15,939 nt of DNA, taken from an uncultured beta proteobacterium. GTDB lineage: Bacteria > Pseudomonadota > Gammaproteobacteria > Burkholderiales > Burkholderiaceae_C. Shown here one piece after another: positions 1-6,073 of the stretch. Position numbers and translations under genes: made by a program. Position 1 is the first letter of the stretch; each line of letters starts with the position of its first letter. Location of the stretch: positions 1 to 15,939 of the forward strand of contig CAIMHL010000103.1 in the NCBI GenBank assembly GCA_903840825.1, in the 5' to 3' direction. The notes under the pieces were generated by a model. It searched no databases. It had not been told where the DNA came from and saw only the letters and a list, made by a program, of their open reading frames with translations.

Positions 1-52
1 ACCACACCAGCACGAAGCGGGCGAGTAGGTGGGCGTTGCGCAGGGTTTGCAT
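1..52 (-). CDS. N-terminal fragment of a DUF2946-like protein (cut by window edge)
   Basis: Only 17 codons are visible before the window ends, starting at an ATG whose first base is 52 and reading MQTLRNAHLLARFVLVW. The arginines followed by a hydrophobic stretch look like the start of a signal peptide or membrane anchor. From memory, similar N-termini occur in DUF2946 proteins of Burkholderiales, which often sit next to TonB-dependent receptors. It lies 57 bp downstream of the PqqU-like receptor on the same strand and may be the last gene of that operon. No Shine-Dalgarno sequence is evident; a CATAAT hexamer (61-66, minus strand) lies close to the start. The family call is tentative. Confidence 0.45.
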   Translation of the reverse strand, partial: MQTLRNAHLLARFVLVW

Positions 53-99
53 GGGGTTGGATTATGGCATTGCGTAGTTTTGCGCTTGGCTTAAAAAAT

Positions 100-113
100 T
101 TGACCCCGGTTAA
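100..113. promoter_or_regulatory. Imperfect FNR/CRP-type dyad (TTGAC-N4-GTTAA)
   Basis: TTGAC at 100-104 and GTTAA at 109-113 form a half-conserved dyad with the four-base spacing of FNR-family operators. It overlaps the stop codon of the receptor gene and lies about 50 bp upstream of the DUF2946-like start. It closely resembles the dyad at 4156-4169, including the flanking A/T tract and the AAAG after the second arm. Whether it is functional is unknown. Confidence 0.3.
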
Positions 114-2179
114 AGCGGCACAACCAAGCGCAGCCCCAGCGTCCAGTTTCTGCCAGGCGCAGGCTCGTAAAACTGCGATGCCGCTTGGTTGACGATCACC
201 GAGCCCACGTAGCGCTCGTCGCTCAGGTTGTCGATGCGGGCATAGGTGGTCAAATTGCCCGAACCCACTGCCCAGGCGTAGCTCGCTTTCAGATTGAGGG
301 TGGCATAGCCGTCTGCCGAGGCGGTGTTGGTGTCGTTGGCAAACAGACGCCCTGCTTGCGTCAACTCAATACCCGCTGTGCTACCCAGCGCCCTGCCGGC
401 TTTGCCAGCACCCATTTTGTGGCCCGTCCAGAGCAGTTCAGAGAAGAGGAAGTGCTGGGGAATACCGGGCAGTTTGTTGCCCGAGGCGACAGTTGTTGAA
501 CCATTGGTGAAGGTCTTGGAGTAGGTCGCATCAATTTGTGAGGCCGACACACTGGCGCGAACATGGGGCGAGAGCACCGTGCTGCCTGACAACTCCCAGC
601 CTGTGCGGTGGGTGCCCGGTGCATTTTTGAACGTTGTTTGCCCGTTGGTGCTCGATGAAACAACGATTTCGTCTGTCGACTTCACCTGAAAGACGGTGAA
701 ATCCAAACGAGTACCTGCACTAGGCGCCCACTTGGCACCGACCTCAATATGCTGGCTGGTCGAGGCCGCCACTGCCGTGTTGAACGAGGGCGCGCCTGAA
801 CCGGCGTAGGCCACTTCAGCCAACGTGGGGGTCTCGAAACCTTGGCCGTAGTTGGCGTAGAGGTTGAGGGCGTCGTTGGCGTGGTAGGTCACGCCCAAGA
901 CGGGACTGGTCGCCTGGAAGCTGACCCCGCCTGAGCCGTTGCCGTTGCTCAGGTAATAGTCTTCACTGTTGAAGCGGACCGAGCTGGCGCGAAGCCCGGT
1001 GACCAGGGATATTTTCTCGCTGGCACTCAGGGTGGCTTGCACAAAGAAATCGCTGTTTCTGGCCTGGTTGTCTTCATCGCGGTTGAGTGAACCGGGTGTT
1101 TTTTCTCCGCTTGGAGATGCTCCGCCCTGTCTGCGCTCGCTGGAATGGTCAAATTCATAGCCCCCCACCCATGCAACGGGTATGCCCGCCACTTGGGTTT
1201 GCTGGTTGTACTGGAGTCCCGCACCGTAGTAGCTTCGGTCCAGGCCCACCCAAAAGCTGTTGGCTTGGTATTGGGTGTTTTCACGGTTACCGGTATAGGC
1301 GCGGGCGGTCAAGGAGGAGCTGCTGTCGAGCTCGTGCTTGATGGACGTGCCCAGCTGGCTTTGTGTCGTTATTTTTCTGACGCGCGCGCTCAAGGCGTTG
1401 GTGCCGGCCTGCGTTGGATTCGCCGCCACCTGGGCCGTTGTCAGCCCCAGGGGGTCCTGCGCCAAGGGCATGTCAAACTGGTTGAACACCACGTTGACCT
1501 TGGTTTTCTCAAAGGCATCAAAGCTTAATTTGCCGTTGAACTGCTTGCGCTCGGCCTGGCTGTTGGCGCGGTAGCCCTCAATATCAAAGGTGCTGTAGTC
1601 CGCCACCAAACCGTAGCCGCCCACGCGCCCAGCGTACTGCCAATCAGTGCGGCTCAGCCCAAAAGAGCCGGTGTACAACAGGGCAGACAACTCAGGGGTC
1701 TGGGGCGCCTCACGGGTAAAGGCCTGAATCACCCCACCAGAGGAGTTGCCATACAGTTGTGCCAGCGGGCCGCGCAGAACCTCAATGCGCTCAGTAGAGG
1801 GTAGGCTGATCGACGAGCCTTGGCCTTGGCCATCGGGGGTGGTAGCGGGAATACCGTCAATGAGCAAACGAATACCGCGAATGCCAAAGGCCGAGCGGGC
1901 GCCAAAACCCCGGATGGAGACTTGCAGGTCTTGCGCGTAGTTTTGCCGGTTCAAGATCGTCAGCCCCGACACCCGTTTCAAAGACTCTGACAGGTTGACC
2001 TGCGGACCGGCGTCCTCAATCGTGGCGCGATCCACCGTTTGAATAGCAGCTGGCGCGTCAAAACTGCGTTGCTCGGCGCGCGAGGCTGAGACCACCACGT
2101 CTGACAAAGTCTGGGCATTGACAGTGGCCATCAAGGTGGTCAAGAGGCCTGCACAGGTTAGCGCTGAATTTTTTTTCAT
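110..2179 (-). CDS. pqqU: TonB-dependent receptor, PqqU/YncD-like PQQ importer
   Basis: A 689-residue outer-membrane receptor. Residues 1-22 form a signal peptide (cleavage after NA, before QTLSD), followed by a TonB-box-like segment TLSDVVVSA, a plug domain (about 40-155) and a beta-barrel. Segments such as NRQNYAQDLQVSIRGFG (78-94), DGIPATTPDGQGQ (108-120), GRGFETPTL-like in the barrel (here GQGFETPTL) and, near the C-terminus, ERYVGSVIVNQ and YEPAPGRN match what I remember of E. coli YncD, now called PqqU, which moves pyrroloquinoline quinone across the outer membrane with TonB energy. It begins 30 bp after the cytochrome c gene, itself downstream of a PQQ-dependent dehydrogenase, so the context independently supports PQQ as substrate. 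The last residue is Leu, not the usual Phe. The similarity is recalled, not computed; a different siderophore-like ligand is possible but less likely. Confidence 0.85.
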   Translation of the reverse strand: MKKNSALTCAGLLTTLMATVNAQTLSDVVVSASRAEQRSFDAPAAIQTVDRATIEDAGPQVNLSESLKRVSGLTILNRQNYAQDLQVSIRGFGARSAFGIRGIRLLIDGIPATTPDGQGQGSSISLPSTERIEVLRGPLAQLYGNSSGGVIQAFTREAPQTPELSALLYTGSFGLSRTDWQYAGRVGGYGLVADYSTFDIEGYRANSQAERKQFNGKLSFDAFEKTKVNVVFNQFDMPLAQDPLGLTTAQVAANPTQAGTNALSARVRKITTQSQLGTSIKHELDSSSSLTARAYTGNRENTQYQANSFWVGLDRSYYGAGLQYNQQTQVAGIPVAWVGGYEFDHSSERRQGGASPSGEKTPGSLNRDEDNQARNSDFFVQATLSASEKISLVTGLRASSVRFNSEDYYLSNGNGSGGVSFQATSPVLGVTYHANDALNLYANYGQGFETPTLAEVAYAGSGAPSFNTAVAASTSQHIEVGAKWAPSAGTRLDFTVFQVKSTDEIVVSSSTNGQTTFKNAPGTHRTGWELSGSTVLSPHVRASVSASQIDATYSKTFTNGSTTVASGNKLPGIPQHFLFSELLWTGHKMGAGKAGRALGSTAGIELTQAGRLFANDTNTASADGYATLNLKASYAWAVGSGNLTTYARIDNLSDERYVGSVIVNQAASQFYEPAPGRNWTLGLRLVVPL

Positions 2180-2209
2180 TGGGTATTACTACTGAGTTGT
2201 TTAAAAATA

Positions 2210-2527
2210 TCAAGGTGTCTCGACGCTGACTTTGATGGCACTGAACCATGCGCCAAGATGTGAAATCTCCGCGTCTGACAAGTTTTTAGCGATCACATTC
2301 ATCACCTCGTTTTGGCGCTTGCCACTGCGGTAATTGCGCAGTTGCTCCACCACGTAAATAGCGGGCTGTCCTGCTAGATGCGGCGCATTGGGGAGGCTGG
2401 AGAGCCCGCTTACGCCATGGCACAAAGCACAGGCCACATCGGCTTTGGCGCGGCCTGCAGCCACGTCATCTGCATAAGTGTTGAATGCAGAAAAAACAAG
2501 AAGAATTGCAAAAGGAATTTTTATCAT
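2210..2527 (-). CDS. Small periplasmic class I cytochrome c
   Basis: A 105-residue protein starting at the ATG at 2527 (MIKIPFAILL). The open frame extends upstream to 2602, but the internal ATG begins a proper signal peptide (residues 1-19, ending NTYA before DDVAAG), so it is preferred. The haem motif is CALCH (Cys33, Cys36, His37); Met76 in QNEVMNVIAK is the likely sixth ligand, and the C-terminal helix GAWFSAIK is typical of the fold. It lies between a PQQ-dependent dehydrogenase and its presumed PQQ importer and probably takes electrons from the reduced quinone cofactor to the respiratory chain. The leader holds two hairpins, the nearer ending 17 nt from the start codon; a weak GGA lies about 8 nt upstream. 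Confidence 0.85.
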   Translation of the reverse strand: MIKIPFAILLVFSAFNTYADDVAAGRAKADVACALCHGVSGLSSLPNAPHLAGQPAIYVVEQLRNYRSGKRQNEVMNVIAKNLSDAEISHLGAWFSAIKVSVETP

Positions 2528-2544
2528 GTACGCGTCCAATAAAT

Positions 2545-2564
2545 GGGGCCCACACAGGGGCCCC
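2545..2564. other. GC-rich hairpin just upstream of the cytochrome c start
   Basis: GGGGCCC (2545-2551) and GGGCCCC (2558-2564) are perfect inverted arms separated by a 6-nt loop, with AT-rich sequence on both sides. In the minus-strand transcript the hairpin ends 17 nt before the cytochrome c ATG, so it could modulate ribosome access or act as a processing barrier. There is no U-tract, so a simple terminator is unlikely. Confidence 0.55.
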
Positions 2565-2574
2565 TTATTTGCTA

Positions 2575-2599
2575 AATCAGAGGCGCACGGCCTCTGATT
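2575..2599. other. 10-bp perfect inverted repeat after the dehydrogenase stop codon
   Basis: AATCAGAGGC (2575-2584) and GCCTCTGATT (2590-2599) are perfectly complementary with a 5-nt loop. On the minus strand the stem starts 9 nt after the dehydrogenase stop and is followed by TAGCAAAT, not by a U-run. A transcript-stabilising or partially terminating 3' hairpin is the likeliest role. Confidence 0.6.
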
Positions 2600-2608
2600 C
2601 AATGCCTA

Positions 2609-3886
2609 TCAAGTACCGCTATAGCTGATCCGATAGAGTGCACCCGCGTAGTCGTCAGATACCAGAATAGAACCGTCTGGCAAATTGACAATATCCACAG
2701 GGCGCGCCAAGGCACGACCTGTCACTTTATCCAGGAAGCCGTCTGCAAATACTTCTGAGGAGCCTGCATTGCCATCCGCCTTGATTGGAATGAAGTTGAG
2801 CAGATAGCCGCTTGGTGTGGTTCGGTTCCAGGAGCCATGGGATGCAACAAACAGGCCGCCTTGGTACTTCTTGGGAAACACAGTGCCCGTGTAGTGTGTC
2901 AGACCCAGCTGAGCTTGGTGTGCAGGAAACTCAACTTGTGGGTAGATAGCGCCCGCGGGTTCCTTCATGTCTTTCAAATCAGTAGCAGCAGGTGAACCTG
3001 CGACTTTGAACCGACCGTTGTAATAGGGAAATCCGAAGTGCTCACCCTCTTTGCTGACTTTGTTCAGCTCGCCGGGTGGGATGTCATCGCCCAAGCCGTC
3101 AACCTGGTTATCCGTGGCCCAGATGTCGCCCTTAGGTCCGATGGACAAACCGGCAGGATTACGCATACCTTTGGAGTAGACCGTGCGGCCCGTGCCGTCA
3201 AGGCCGTTGTAGCGCACGATGCCGCCAATACCCAAATTCTCATAAAGCGCCACTTTGTCTGCGGGCTGCACGTTGTACGGTTGGCCCAAGTTCACAAAAA
3301 TTTTGCCATCTTTATCAACCTTGCACACGCGTCCTGTGTGGTTGAAAGACTGCTCTTCCACAGGAATCAGCTTGCCCTCAGGGACAACGACCCCCACGGC
3401 AACGTCCGGGCCTTCATAGAAGTATTCGGCAGCAGGAAAATGCAGGATGCGGTTGGATTCAGCAACGACTAAGAAGCCGTCCTTGGTGAAGCAAACGCCG
3501 TTTGGATTGCTGAACTTAATGGAGGGCGCAAAAGCCTTCACTTCGGTTGCTGCATCGCCATTGTTGCGGTTGGTCACAGCCCACACCGAGGTTTTGCGCG
3601 TACCTACAAATAGCATGTTGGTCGATGGGGCTACGGCCATGTAGCGGGCATCAGGTACTACCGCATACAGTTCAATCTTGAAACCTTCAGGCAACTTGAC
3701 CTTTTTCAAATTAGCGCGAATAGCATCTGCGTTCTTTCCTTCTTGGGGAACCGTCGCAATGTTCATGTTGGTGGCAGTGTTACCCATACGCTGAAGCGTA
3801 GACAGGTTTTGATCCTGCGCAAAAGTGGCCGTTGTCCCTATTGAGGCAACTGCAGCCGCAAGCGCGGCAATCTTAAAAAATTTCAT
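2609..3886 (-). CDS. Periplasmic PQQ-dependent sugar (sorbosone/glucose-type) dehydrogenase
   Basis: A 425-residue protein with a signal peptide at 1-23 (cleavage after TFA, before QDQNL) and a six-bladed beta-propeller of the soluble glucose/L-sorbosone dehydrogenase family. Recognisable elements are NHTGRV with His183, the candidate catalytic base; GMRNPAGL with Arg242-Asn243, which matches the PQQ-contacting Arg-Asn pair of the family; WATDNQVDGLGDD (256-268); GFPYYNG (285-291); and ARPVDI near 394-399. It should oxidise a sugar or aldehyde in the periplasm, using PQQ and calcium, but the substrate cannot be read from the sequence. The start is well supported by AAAGGAA about 8 nt upstream. 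It is the first gene of a minus-strand unit with cytochrome c and the PqqU-like receptor, and an AT-rich promoter region precedes it. Confidence 0.88.
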   Translation of the reverse strand: MKFFKIAALAAAVASIGTTATFAQDQNLSTLQRMGNTATNMNIATVPQEGKNADAIRANLKKVKLPEGFKIELYAVVPDARYMAVAPSTNMLFVGTRKTSVWAVTNRNNGDAATEVKAFAPSIKFSNPNGVCFTKDGFLVVAESNRILHFPAAEYFYEGPDVAVGVVVPEGKLIPVEEQSFNHTGRVCKVDKDGKIFVNLGQPYNVQPADKVALYENLGIGGIVRYNGLDGTGRTVYSKGMRNPAGLSIGPKGDIWATDNQVDGLGDDIPPGELNKVSKEGEHFGFPYYNGRFKVAGSPAATDLKDMKEPAGAIYPQVEFPAHQAQLGLTHYTGTVFPKKYQGGLFVASHGSWNRTTPSGYLLNFIPIKADGNAGSSEVFADGFLDKVTGRALARPVDIVNLPDGSILVSDDYAGALYRISYSGT

Positions 3887-3902
3887 GAAAATTTCCTTTA
3901 TT

Positions 3903-4100
3903 TGAAATAATTGCAGCTAGTGTTTTTCTAATCAAATATTAAATATTTGCCAGATTACACATTTCCAATGTAGCCTTGGTGAACTAGGCAATAAATAGGG
4001 TAAACCCGCCTCTTGTCACTTGAGTGTCAGAAATAACTACTTATTTTTTTAAGCATTTTTTGAAATAATTTCAATTGACAAATGAGCGAATGAAATAATT
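3903..4100. repeat. Three copies of TGAAATAATT in the AT-rich intergenic region
   Basis: The decamer TGAAATAATT occurs exactly at 3903-3912, 4061-4070 and 4091-4100, with the last two exactly 30 bp apart. The middle copy lies in GAAATAATTTC, a perfect 5+1+5 palindrome. The copies flank the promoter region of the dehydrogenase gene. They may be binding sites, or chance in AT-rich sequence. Confidence 0.4.
3933..3949. promoter_or_regulatory. 17-bp AT-rich palindrome in the dehydrogenase promoter region
   Basis: CAAATATT-A-AATATTTG is a perfect 8+1+8 palindrome located 47-63 bp upstream of the dehydrogenase start codon. On the minus strand it contains TATTTA, which lies 17 bp after a TTGGAA that could serve as a weak -35. 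It may be an operator overlapping a -10 element; the promoter match itself is poor. Confidence 0.35.
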
Positions 4101-4155
4101 CTTGATATTCCTAAAAGCGGCCGTAAAAGCAGTACTTGGGCATGGACTCAAAAAT

Positions 4156-4169
4156 TTGACGTCGGTCAA
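4156..4169 (+). promoter_or_regulatory. FNR/CRP-family operator-like dyad upstream of the TraR/DksA gene
   Basis: TTGAC-GTCG-GTCAA is a perfect 5+4+5 dyad with the architecture of FNR/ANR/DNR sites (TTGAT-N4-ATCAA, or C/G variants). Its centre is 4162.5. A -10-like CATGAT at 4192-4197 would give a start site near 4204, which places the dyad at about -41.5, the classic class II activating position, with the gene's ATG about 21 nt further on. The spacing argument is my inference; no transcript data are available. Confidence 0.5.
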
Positions 4170-4224
4170 AGACGCCCTTACTTCGGCGACGCATGATGGT
4201 TGCTCTCACTACAGAAAGCATTTC

Positions 4225-4578
4225 ATGACCACTCAACTCACCGCCCCCTTCAAAAAACAGCTGCTTGATCAACGCGCCAGTTTGCTGGAGCAGCTACGCA
4301 ACTTGCGCGGCGGCGCCGTGGGGCGCGCAGAAGCATCGGCCGAGCACTTTGCCCAGCCCGAAGACTCGCCCGCCCAGGTCAGCACTGCCCGCGACCTTGA
4401 ATTTGCACTTGATGAGCGCGAAACCGCCGAACTGCGCTTGATCGACGCGGCCCTGGGCCGCATAGATGCCGGCACCTACGGCCAATGCGTGGATTGCGGC
4501 GTGACCATTCCCGCAGCCCGCTTGCACGCGGCCCCGGCCGCGTCGCGCTGCATCAGCTGCCAAGAAAAAGCCGAGTAA
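4225..4578 (+). CDS. TraR/DksA-family C4 zinc-finger protein
   Basis: A 117-residue protein starting at the ATG at 4225 (MTTQLTAPFK). The frame is open back to 4102, but that extension is compositionally unlike the family and crosses the putative promoter. Residues 8-82 are largely helical and charged (LLDQRASLLEQLRNLRGG, RDLEFALDERETAELRL), as in the hairpin of DksA-like proteins. The zinc finger is complete: C88-X2-C91-X17-C109-X2-C112. Family members bind in the RNA polymerase secondary channel and alter promoter choice, DksA itself together with ppGpp; short versions like this one are mostly uncharacterised. The FNR-like dyad upstream suggests oxygen- or nitric-oxide-responsive expression. 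It precedes marC on the same strand by 74 bp. Confidence 0.85.
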   Translation: MTTQLTAPFKKQLLDQRASLLEQLRNLRGGAVGRAEASAEHFAQPEDSPAQVSTARDLEFALDERETAELRLIDAALGRIDAGTYGQCVDCGVTIPAARLHAAPAASRCISCQEKAE

Positions 4579-4652
4579 CTTTGAGGCGCCTGATATCCTG
4601 AGGCGATGCGCCATTTACTTCCCCCTGTTCTTCCCACCCTCCTGCGAGTCAA

Positions 4653-5258
4653 ATGAACTACACCTTTGCCTCGGCCACCATTTTGTTGATCTTGATCACC
4701 GACCCGGTTGGCAATATTCCCATCTTTGCCAATGCGCTCAAACACGTCGCCCCCGAGCGGCGCTCGTTTGTCATCATGCGCGAGGTGCTGATTGCCTTTT
4801 TGTTGCTGCTGACCTTCATGTTTATCGGCGAAGGTTTTTTACGGCTGATGAACCTGAGCGAGTTGTCGCTGCAAATTGGCGGCGGTGTTATTTTGTTTTT
4901 GATTGCCCTGCGCATGGTCTTCCCGCCCCCGCACGGGCTAGAGCCGCCCGAGGGTTTGGGCGAGCCGCTGATTGTGCCGCTGGCGATTCCCGCCTTGGCT
5001 GGTCCGTCGGCGCTAGCCATGGTCTTGCTACTGGTATCCCAAGCCCCCGAGCGGCGCATGGAATGGATCGGCGCCCTGTGCGTCACGATGGCGGTAAGCG
5101 CTGTGGTGCTGGTGCTGGCCGAGCGCATTCAACGCGTGGCAGGCACCCGTTTTGTGGTGGCCATTGAGCGGCTGATGGGCTTGGTGCTGGTCGCAGTGTC
5201 GGTTGAGATGCTGCTGCGCGGTATCAAAACCTTTGCCAAGCAACTGGCGGGGGCCTAA
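4653..5258 (+). CDS. MarC/UPF0056-family inner-membrane protein
   Basis: A 201-residue polytopic membrane protein. Hydrophobic segments lie at about 5-25, 42-62, 72-90, 105-128, 136-156 and 168-188, the six-helix layout of the MarC/YhgN family. Family signatures are TDPVGNIPIF (16-25), the GGGVILFLIALRM helix (76-88) and VPLAIPALAGPSA (108-120). The length is normal. Despite the historical name, MarC proteins are not proven multidrug-resistance factors and the transported substrate is unknown. The gene lies downstream of the TraR/DksA gene in the same direction and converges on vapC with a 16-bp gap. No strong Shine-Dalgarno sequence precedes the ATG. Confidence 0.9.
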   Translation: MNYTFASATILLILITDPVGNIPIFANALKHVAPERRSFVIMREVLIAFLLLLTFMFIGEGFLRLMNLSELSLQIGGGVILFLIALRMVFPPPHGLEPPEGLGEPLIVPLAIPALAGPSALAMVLLLVSQAPERRMEWIGALCVTMAVSAVVLVLAERIQRVAGTRFVVAIERLMGLVLVAVSVEMLLRGIKTFAKQLAGA

Positions 5259-5274
5259 CTTCCAAATCGCTCGA

Positions 5275-5679
5275 TTACCAAATCTCCAAGCTCAAGCGCT
5301 CAACGGGCACTTGTGCGAAGGCTTTGTCCCGGCTGACCAGGGTGGCGTTCAATGCCACAGCATGGGCAGCGATCATCATGTCGAAGTCGCTCAAGTTGAT
5401 GCCTTGGACTTCCAAAGTGGCGCAAAACTCGCCATAACAAGTGGCCACGGCTTCATCCCAGGGCAACACGTCCATGTGAAGCAGCACTTGCGTCAACGCG
5501 TTTCTCAGCCGCACGGGCTGGCCTTTGCGGTGCAAGCCATATTCCAATTCAGCCAAGGTAATGCTGGACATCACAACCTGCCCTACAGGCACCTGCGTCA
5601 AACGCGCCAGTAACAGGGCATCGCGCCCCTGCATGATGTGGCTGATGACGTTGGTATCAAGCAAGTAGCGCGCACTCAT
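5275..5679 (-). CDS. vapC: VapC-type PIN-domain toxin ribonuclease
   Basis: A 134-residue PIN-domain protein. The acidic metal-binding residues are in place: Asp8 in YLLDTNVIS, Glu44 in ITLAELEYG, Asp100 in SDFDMMIAAHA, and Asp118 near LVSRDKAF. VapC toxins are magnesium-dependent RNases, usually cutting tRNA or rRNA; the specific target is not predictable here. The start codon overlaps the vapB stop codon (ATGA), the usual translational coupling of type II pairs. The length is typical, the active site looks intact and no frameshift is seen, so the toxin is probably functional. Confidence 0.92.
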   Translation of the reverse strand: MSARYLLDTNVISHIMQGRDALLLARLTQVPVGQVVMSSITLAELEYGLHRKGQPVRLRNALTQVLLHMDVLPWDEAVATCYGEFCATLEVQGINLSDFDMMIAAHAVALNATLVSRDKAFAQVPVERLSLEIW

Positions 5680-5927
5680 TCGGCCATGCCCTCAAACGGG
5701 TCGCGCCGTGTGTGGGTTTGGCGGCGCTCAATCAGTAAGTCTTCGTCAGCATTCAGGGCAACGGCGTCCAGCAAGCCTTGCCAGTCGGTCGGCTTGCGCG
5801 ACAACACCACATCGCCCGTGAAGGGGTCGCGTCGAATGAAGACTTCGGCCACGTCAAAGCGAAACTCCAGAGGCAAACGCACCGCCTGGCTGCGGCCTGT
5901 GGCAAATATTTTGGCTATTTGATGCAT
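5676..5927 (-). CDS. vapB: VapB-type antitoxin (AbrB/SpoVT-like swapped-hairpin)
   Basis: An 83-residue protein with an N-terminal AbrB/MazE-like DNA-binding fold (IAKIFATGRSQAVRLP, residues 4-19, through about residue 45) and a C-terminal tail (DEDLLIERRQTHTRRDPFEG) that would wrap the toxin. The motif TGRSQAVRLP is diagnostic of VapB/VagC antitoxins. GGAG lies about 9 nt upstream of the ATG. It is translated first and overlaps vapC by 4 bp. Autorepression of the upstream promoter by the VapBC complex is expected for the family. Confidence 0.92.
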   Translation of the reverse strand: MHQIAKIFATGRSQAVRLPLEFRFDVAEVFIRRDPFTGDVVLSRKPTDWQGLLDAVALNADEDLLIERRQTHTRRDPFEGMAE

Positions 5928-5959
5928 GTTGAAGCTCCAGTTCCCGATTGATATGTCTC

Positions 5960-5988
5960 ATGGTATACATCATCAATAAAACTGTCAA
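5960..5988 (-). promoter_or_regulatory. vapBC promoter with GTATAC operator-like palindrome
   Basis: On the minus strand a perfect -35 TTGACA (5983-5988) is followed after exactly 17 bp by TACCAT (5960-5965), a 4/6 match to the -10 consensus. The predicted start is near 5953, about 26 nt before vapB. The palindrome GTATAC (5963-5968) overlaps the -10 and is a plausible autorepressor site. The -35 lies one base from the end of the FAH remnant. Confidence 0.6.
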
Positions 5989-5989
5989 G

Positions 5990-6070
5990 CTCAGCGCTTC
6001 TTGCCCAACTCATCGACGAAGACCGCGCAGGTGCCAAGGGCCGCAAAAGTCGTCGCAACCGCCCTGTTAA
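5990..6070 (-). pseudogene. Internally deleted remnant of an FAH-family hydrolase gene
   Basis: Two blocks match the intact FAH gene upstream, in the same order and orientation. Positions 5990-6012 are identical over 23 nt to 7038-7060, which encode the last residues ELGKKR and the stop. Positions 6041-6056 are identical over 16 nt to 7673-7688, which encode part of GGSDDFCG; similarity continues on both sides (6021-6066 against 7654-7698). In the intact gene the exact blocks are 612 nt apart, here only 28 nt, so about 580 nt are gone and the frame is disrupted (one extra base near 6034). It fills the gap between the mipA stop and the vapBC promoter. I read it as the decayed second copy of a duplicated gene. 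Confidence 0.75.
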
Positions 6071-6073
6071 ATG

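Noticed and set aside
4102..4224. N-terminal extension of the TraR/DksA protein
   Set aside because: The added 41 residues do not look like the family and would run through the FNR-like dyad and the -10; the ATG at 4225 gives the normal length.
4582..4605. Direct repeat TGAGGCG after the TraR/DksA gene as a terminator or mobile-element footprint
   Set aside because: Seven bases is within chance, and there is no stable stem or T-run.
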